From the NCBI GenBank assembly GCA_033032175.1, contig CM065325.1:11250930-11314929 (forward strand): DNA of 64,000 nt, read 5' to 3'. The stretch is from Saturnia japonica. Lineage: Eukaryota; Arthropoda; Insecta; Lepidoptera; Saturniidae. A program made the translations under genes and the position numbers. The notes under the pieces are model-generated. The model had not been told where the DNA came from and made no database searches. It saw only the letters and a program-made list of their open reading frames with translations. Shown here piece by piece: positions 59,166 to 64,000 of this stretch (the stretch's first letter is position 1; each line of letters opens with the position of its first letter).

Positions 59166-60194
59166 AACGCTTTTTTTTTAATAATACGTCCATTAATAAC
59201 GTGATTCACGTGATGGTTTAATTTAATATTTATCTACTTATATATTTTTAGGAGGAAAATATTTAAATTAAAATGAATTAAGTACAAAGTTGATGTAGAC
59301 TGGAAATTTAGATTAAAATTGTCTATGATATATAATCCATATCATTTACCTAATATTTTATTTTTAGGTCTTTTGATTTAAAATATTTTTAATAGTAGTA
59401 TTTAGATTCTAAATTATTTTTTTATTAATTTATAATTTATTTACTTCAAATATTATAGATGGTTCTATTTAAATCATAAAATTATCATCTAATACAAGAT
59501 TAACCACGGCTCTCTCTAATTTCAAAGTAGCTTTTTTTATTTATTTATTTTTTGTACTAACGCACAATGCAAGTTGCAATTCTGCAAACAAAAAAATATA
59601 AAATTTGTAGGTTTTAAGAATCTTAAGGTGTCAGCTAACAATTATAAATGAGAGAAGCCTTACTGAAAATATTATTTGTATTTAAATCTAAAAAAGAGGC
59701 TTAACAAACATTTTTTAAAGAAAACTAGCAGAAAATTGTAATGGAACAATAATTAAAATATCTATAATTTTAATAACATTACCTCATATACTTATAAGTT
59801 AACAACACAAAAATCTTCAGGAATTTCAAGGAACTTTGCCGATAGTACCTAACAGTTTCCCCTACTCCCCAAATTTATTTTCGGAATCACGTCAAATAAG
59901 AAACAGTTTCAAAACTTCAATGTTAGCAAAAAATCTATGAAACTACATTCACAATACGATTTAAATTTTAAAAATATTTCAATCCAGAATCGACAAGTTT
60001 GTTTCACTAATAACAAGGTCTTTTTACACTATTTCATGAAGTACCTACTGGACACTGTACAGTCAATAACGATCACTAATTAAGATGTTGAACAAATAAA
60101 AAAAAATTGAACGCGACTAAGGAACTTAATACCACTTAAAGACTATGCGGCAAAACCAGCCGAATATTTACATTGGAGAAAAAAAAATGAGGTC

Positions 60195-60366
60195 ATTCGG
60201 AGGTTACGGGCAACGCAGCCGGTCGGCGCGGGCCGCGACGGGATGTGGCCCTAGCGTCCTATGACTTCCCGCACACCGCGCCCGCCCCCTCGCGTCTCTG
60301 GCAGAGACTACCGAAAACCACGTGCGCGACTCACGAGAGAGACGCACAGATTTATCTATATAAAGT
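60195..60366 (+). promoter_or_regulatory. G+C-rich island with E-box and TATA-like box
   Basis: The island runs GCAACGCAGCCGGTCGGCGC to CGCGCCCGCCCCCTCGCGTC. It includes the palindromic E-box CACGTG (60319-60324), and TATATAAAG (60357-60365) follows at its right edge. This order would suit a plus-strand core promoter starting near 60390, but no initiator match or downstream gene was identified. A 104-codon frame (60245-60559) crosses it with one hydrophobic stretch and is probably chance. Confidence 0.25.
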
Positions 60367-60369
60367 GCG

Positions 60370-61595
60370 CAAAGGACATAAGTACACTTTTTTTAATTTA
60401 CTATATTTGCTGATTTTTATTATTTTTCACATTTCGATATTTTATTTTTTAGTTGATGCGCTTCGCAACTCACCTGTTGTGCTTGACCCGGTTCGATCTG
60501 CCGATCATGTGATCGACGAGTTTAAATATTTTTTTATTGATATGAACGATTCCTCGTAGGAAGATGGCAACATGTTCATATACCCTTAGGTGTTACTATT
60601 AAATACCGATAACTTACATACGCTATATATATTTTGAAGTGTATGTACATTTTGTTTTATAACAATACTGAACTTTATAATGATTTTAAGATCAAATCTA
60701 TTTTCATTGTGTTGTACTCTTTATTTTCATATTATTGATATAAATACTTAACAATTTATTGTTTACAATTATTACTACTGATTCAAATATACTGTAATAA
60801 TAAAAATATAATTTAAAAAAAAACGAAGGTAACATACGCCCTAACATAGTAGCGTCGAGTAGCAGAACTAACTTTAACATGCTAACTGACTGGCGATACT
60901 AGCGCTGTCGATAACCTCGGCACTAACAAGTACTAATCCGAAAGGTTCATTTCTAACAGCATCGTATATTTTCTTTTTTAATCATGAAAGCGCTACGTTC
61001 ACTTCGCCGGGTATTCAACAGCCATTTCTGTTTGCTTATTCTTTTTAGTTTCATTGGTATTTTTACAGATGCTTTGATCATGTCGTTGAATTTGCATTGA
61101 AAAAACATAACTGCACTAGATGATTGACATATTATATGAAGTTAAAACTGTAAATAGTAAAAAGTTGATAACAAAAAAAATGATTACTTGGGAATTTACT
61201 GAATAACAAACAATAATAGAAAACCGATTTATATTAAATAGTGTAATTATAAACGTTTCTATACTAATTATAATAGATGGCGTTACTTGTGTAATATGTA
61301 TTTTTAAACCCATATTCCAGGTAAATGAATACAATTTAATTTACAAAGAAAAATGATTTCAAAAACATAACATTCTCCAAGTTTTCAAGTCTATATCCCG
61401 AAAAAAACCTTTCTATGGAGCGCAAGACTCACAATCCAAGGTAGGAGACATATTAATACAACGAAGGGAATCGGTAAGTCCTCAAGCCTAAGTCCGTTCC
61501 TCGGTTTGTTTCTCTTTAATTAAGGGGCTTTTACAGTTTGTGTATGCCAGCCCCATCAGAGTGTTCCTCGGTGTGAGGCCCTTGAGTCTGGCAGC
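60370..61595. other. repeat-poor, no gene; CAG|GTGAGT on minus strand
   Basis: On the minus strand CACAACAG followed by GTGAGTT (about 60467-60481) is a consensus 5' splice donor. The frame running into it reads FKLVDHMIGRSNRVKHN, open for about 40 codons, but without a convincing upstream acceptor or start. Such donors occur by chance a couple of times per window of this size. Otherwise unassigned. Confidence 0.15.
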
Positions 61596-61599
61596 CGCC

Positions 61600-62052
61600 T
61601 GCGCGATACAAGTGACACAGCACGTGCAACACTTAGCTACCCACATATAACATTACACACATATGTACCTACATGCATATATGTACACCACACAAGTACA
61701 TAGGTTCTGTAAGGGACCTTTTTTTTCTTTTTTACACTAGTTAGTCTGGATATACTTACAGATCACTAAATACATATACACATGTTTCCTTCCTTCCTCC
61801 CAGGAGGCAGGAGACATCTATAAATGTATATGTTAGTTTGCTCGAATTGCAGGTGTAGGGAATTAATTAGATCGCGACTTATTTGCATTCGCGGCAACTG
61901 CGCAAGCCGAGGCTGCCACTTTGGCACCCTTGAGCAAGTTATTTTTACTTTCGCGGTTGGGTGCCTTAAGCGCTCATCCCCAAGTCACGGTGAAGCTGTC
62001 AAAGCCGTCTGAGGCTTCAGGTCCATACGGCTAACAGTATAGTCAGACAGAA
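61600..62052 (+). repeat. dispersed repeat family D, longest copy
   Basis: About 450 bp: CAAGTGACACAGCACGTGCA, a region of ACATATGTACCTACATGCAT, GGTTCTGTAAGGGACC with a T-rich run, CAGATCACTAAATACATATA, CCAGGAGGCAGGAGACAT, GCGGCAACTGCGCAAGCCGA, TTGGCACCCTTGAGCAAG, GGGTGCCTTAAGCGCTCATC, ending GGCTAACAGTATAGTCAGAC. It is shared in part with 4915, 50678 and 54283. No terminal inverted repeats or polymerase III boxes were seen; class unknown. Confidence 0.65.
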
Positions 62053-62284
62053 AAAAAAATCAGTGAGCCTACTCTGGGAGGGCTCAATGTATGAATGCTC
62101 AAGACTAACGGCTGATCGAGACAGATTATGAAATATCATGACGTCTCATGATTTCGTCCCAGCGACAGCGACTCATTTTGAACAGCTCCTTTGGTCAATG
62201 TAGTTTATAGTTACTTATAATCAATTTGTTTTTGAGTCTCAATTTAAACCAATTTGAGCCGCGGGCACAGACAGCTACAAATTA

Positions 62285-62640
62285 AAATAATTTTTTTAAT
62301 GCAATTTTGGTACCTAAGACGGCACTTATAAACGTTAAAGCCTCGGTTCGGAAAATATACCAGTCATCGAGAAAAGCCCGGAATAACTCGATCGGGGTTA
62401 TAGAAATTTTTTCTTTTATAGTTATTATGATTTTTATTGGGTGCACAGAAATGGAGTCTCTTCCAGACAGATAACTATTATTCGCATAATGATCGACACA
62501 ATAATAAAATACTATTTAAACAATAATAAATCTTGCTTTACAGGATTCTTTAACTCATTATAGGTAATATCGGTAATGTGCTTAGGAAGTTTATTGCAGA
62601 ATCTAACACAATTTCCTTAGTACTAAATAACTTTTAGTTG
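62285..62640 (+). repeat. dispersed repeat family A copy
   Basis: ACCTAAGACGGCACTTATAA, CGGTTCGGAAAATATACCAG, TCATCGAGAAAAGCCCGGAA, GGGTGCACAGAAATGGAGTC, ATAATGATCGACACAATAAT, then GGTAATGTGCTTAGGAAGTT and GCAGAATCTAACACAATTTC. It is the longest copy in this window. Confidence 0.65.
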
Positions 62641-62935
62641 TATTAAGTAGATACTAAGTATAAAAGATGGATTACTGTTTTAAATGCTTTTATTACAAGT
62701 CCAAACTTATCTTTGTTTTTTAGAACTTACATTATGAGACATACACTATAAAGACTTTTTTATAGGAATCATATTTCAAGGAATTTATAAATGATTAACA
62801 ATAAAAAGAGAGTCACTACATTTTTTTTTAATTAACTCATATTTTATTTTGTGAAACGAGTGTACACAGATTCGTTTTTTACGCACAAAAATGGTTTATG
62901 ATATTAGGATGTTTTTCGAACTGGTGGTATTCTGG

Positions 62936-62968
62936 TATAAATAAGTGGTTATTCACCACTTATTTATA
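62936..62968. repeat. perfect 14-bp hairpin
   Basis: TATAAATAAGTGGT (62936-62949) pairs without mismatch with ACCACTTATTTATA (62955-62968) across TATTC. There is no T run afterwards to suggest a terminator. It lies next to a short reversed piece of repeat family A (62885-62935). Confidence 0.85.
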
Positions 62969-63294
62969 GCGCCAAAAACGAATAATATTTATTTCATAAA
63001 ATGGGCAACGAAATCTTAAAAAAAATAAAAAATCTAATTTCCACTTCTACAATATTCTTAACTCCCAGTCTAACTTTGACGAGGTGTTGACATAAAAATG
63101 TCTCTCGGATCAAACAACAATTTGAATAAACTTGACAGTAACAACTTTGTTAAAGGTCCTTCCGTTACCCATCTTACGGGGGCAGCACTAAAGTCTGCTC
63201 GTAAATCGCGTGTTACGCGATTACTCATTTTGTATAAAACCGCGTTAACGTGCTATTTTTCTACGCTTACCTTGATGCGGACTACTATCGTTAA

Positions 63295-63466
63295 TGACAG
63301 TGACATTCAACCAATAACGTTTTATAAATAGGTGCGTTATACTCTCACTAAAAGCAATTTGAAGATGGCACAGATATTCTCATCAGCATGTTGTAAACAA
63401 AAGGGACAGGAAATCAAAGGAAATCAAAGTCTAACGCGGAAACTCTGATGTCAAAAAAGGATAAGT
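63295..63466 (+). repeat. dispersed repeat family B copy
   Basis: GCGTTATACTCTCACTAAAA and GCAATTTGAAGATGGCACAG, then GGAAACTCTGATGTCAAAAA match 41195-41353. The preceding 63060-63300 may belong to the same element; its 77-codon frame (63098-63331) has no recognised domain. Confidence 0.55.
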
Positions 63467-63600
63467 TTCTTTTCGCTCACGCCGGTATCAAGTCGAAAGT
63501 GAACTGAGGGCAATCGCCCCTCATTCACGATGTCAAATAAAGAGCGTCAATCTACTTAAATAAAATTGCATTGCAAACATCTTATACTGCATGCTTTAAT

Positions 63601-63790
63601 CCCACGGAATAAATTGACTATCACTAATGTCAAGCTTAAAATAATGTTGCAATATTTATTTTCTTAGCGATGTGTTATTTTATACTTTACGTATATTTAT
63701 ATATACATATATACCGTATATTTTACGGTACAATTATTTGAATCGTAAGATTTTAAATAGGTACAGAATTGACGGTTTTTATTTATTAAT
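63601..63790 (+). repeat. dispersed repeat family E copy, partial
   Basis: AATTGACTATCACTAATGTC, TTTACGTATATTTA and ATTATTTGAATCGTAAGATT match the first half of 34905-35190. The remainder to the window end (63791-64000) shows nothing assignable. Confidence 0.5.
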
Positions 63791-64000
63791 AGAAATAGTT
63801 TGTGTTATTTAATATAACCGATAATTTACTATTATCATTACATAATTCAGGAACATATGGAGGATGAGGATTCATATGGATAACAAATCACAAAAAAAAC
63901 TAATAATAAACGCTTCGGTTGACCCACAAGAGACGCGATTCAGCTTCTCTTTCGGCCCTTTCGTCCTTCACATTTAGAGGGTTCATTGTTTTTCCAGATA

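Noticed and set aside
60245..60559. 104-codon frame with a hydrophobic segment as a small membrane protein
   Set aside because: The N-terminal half is translated CpG-island sequence; no conserved motif, and A/T-rich DNA yields hydrophobic frames easily.
1..64000. CRISPR arrays, prokaryotic operons, rRNA genes or viral genes
   Set aside because: No regularly spaced repeats of that type, no operon-like long frames, no rRNA-like conserved words; all features point to eukaryotic intergenic DNA.

Overview
The window looks like intergenic or intronic DNA from a moth or butterfly (Lepidoptera). It is strongly A+T-rich, roughly two thirds by eye. It is full of short repeats that I recognise from lepidopteran genomes: Lep1-type non-autonomous Helitrons, tRNA-headed SINEs, RTE-type and other non-LTR retrotransposon tails, and the TAGGTACCTA word. 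I found no complete protein-coding gene, no true tRNA or rRNA gene and no CRISPR array. Nearly all open frames are short, lack homologous motifs, or lie inside repeats. The species assignment rests on recalled repeat families, not on a gene.

Layout. 1-12 kb holds a possible minus-strand coding remnant (362-565), a tRNA-headed SINE (597-825), several Helitron copies in both orientations, an inverted-repeat element (5464-5680) and a second SINE family (9359-9672). 12-25 kb holds a Helitron, a 489-bp MITE with about 123-bp inverted ends (13468-13956), SINE fragments, remnants of LINE ORF2 C-termini (19195-19310, 20400-20600) and a common lepidopteran dispersed repeat (18609-18850). 25-36 kb is mostly featureless A+T-rich DNA. 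It contains a 17-bp perfect hairpin at 27.4 kb, an intact miniature LTR retrotransposon with target duplication (30149-31077), and two minus-strand LINE 3' ends (34487-34680, 35742-36240). 36-56 kb contains a pogo-like MITE with 21-bp perfect ends (38989-39172), more Helitrons and SINEs, and several repeat families with two to five copies in the window. 56-61.5 kb is unusual: almost free of recognisable repeats, with three G+C-rich islands (57.2, 59.1 and 60.2 kb) that could be promoters or non-coding exons. 61.6-64 kb returns to repeats.

How the parts relate. The window is a record of successive insertions. At least 14 Helitron-like pieces and eight copies of one SINE family account for much of the recognisable sequence. 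LINE tails, the likely source of SINE mobilisation machinery, are present only as broken 3' ends. The best-preserved and probably youngest insertion is the miniature LTR element: its two LTRs differ by three substitutions and one 10-base indel, and its primer-binding site matches the 3' end of tRNA-Trp over 18 bases.

The clearest items for follow-up are that LTR element, the eight-fold occurrence of TAGGTACCTA, the two long hairpins, the repeat-poor island region, and several unclassified repeat families.
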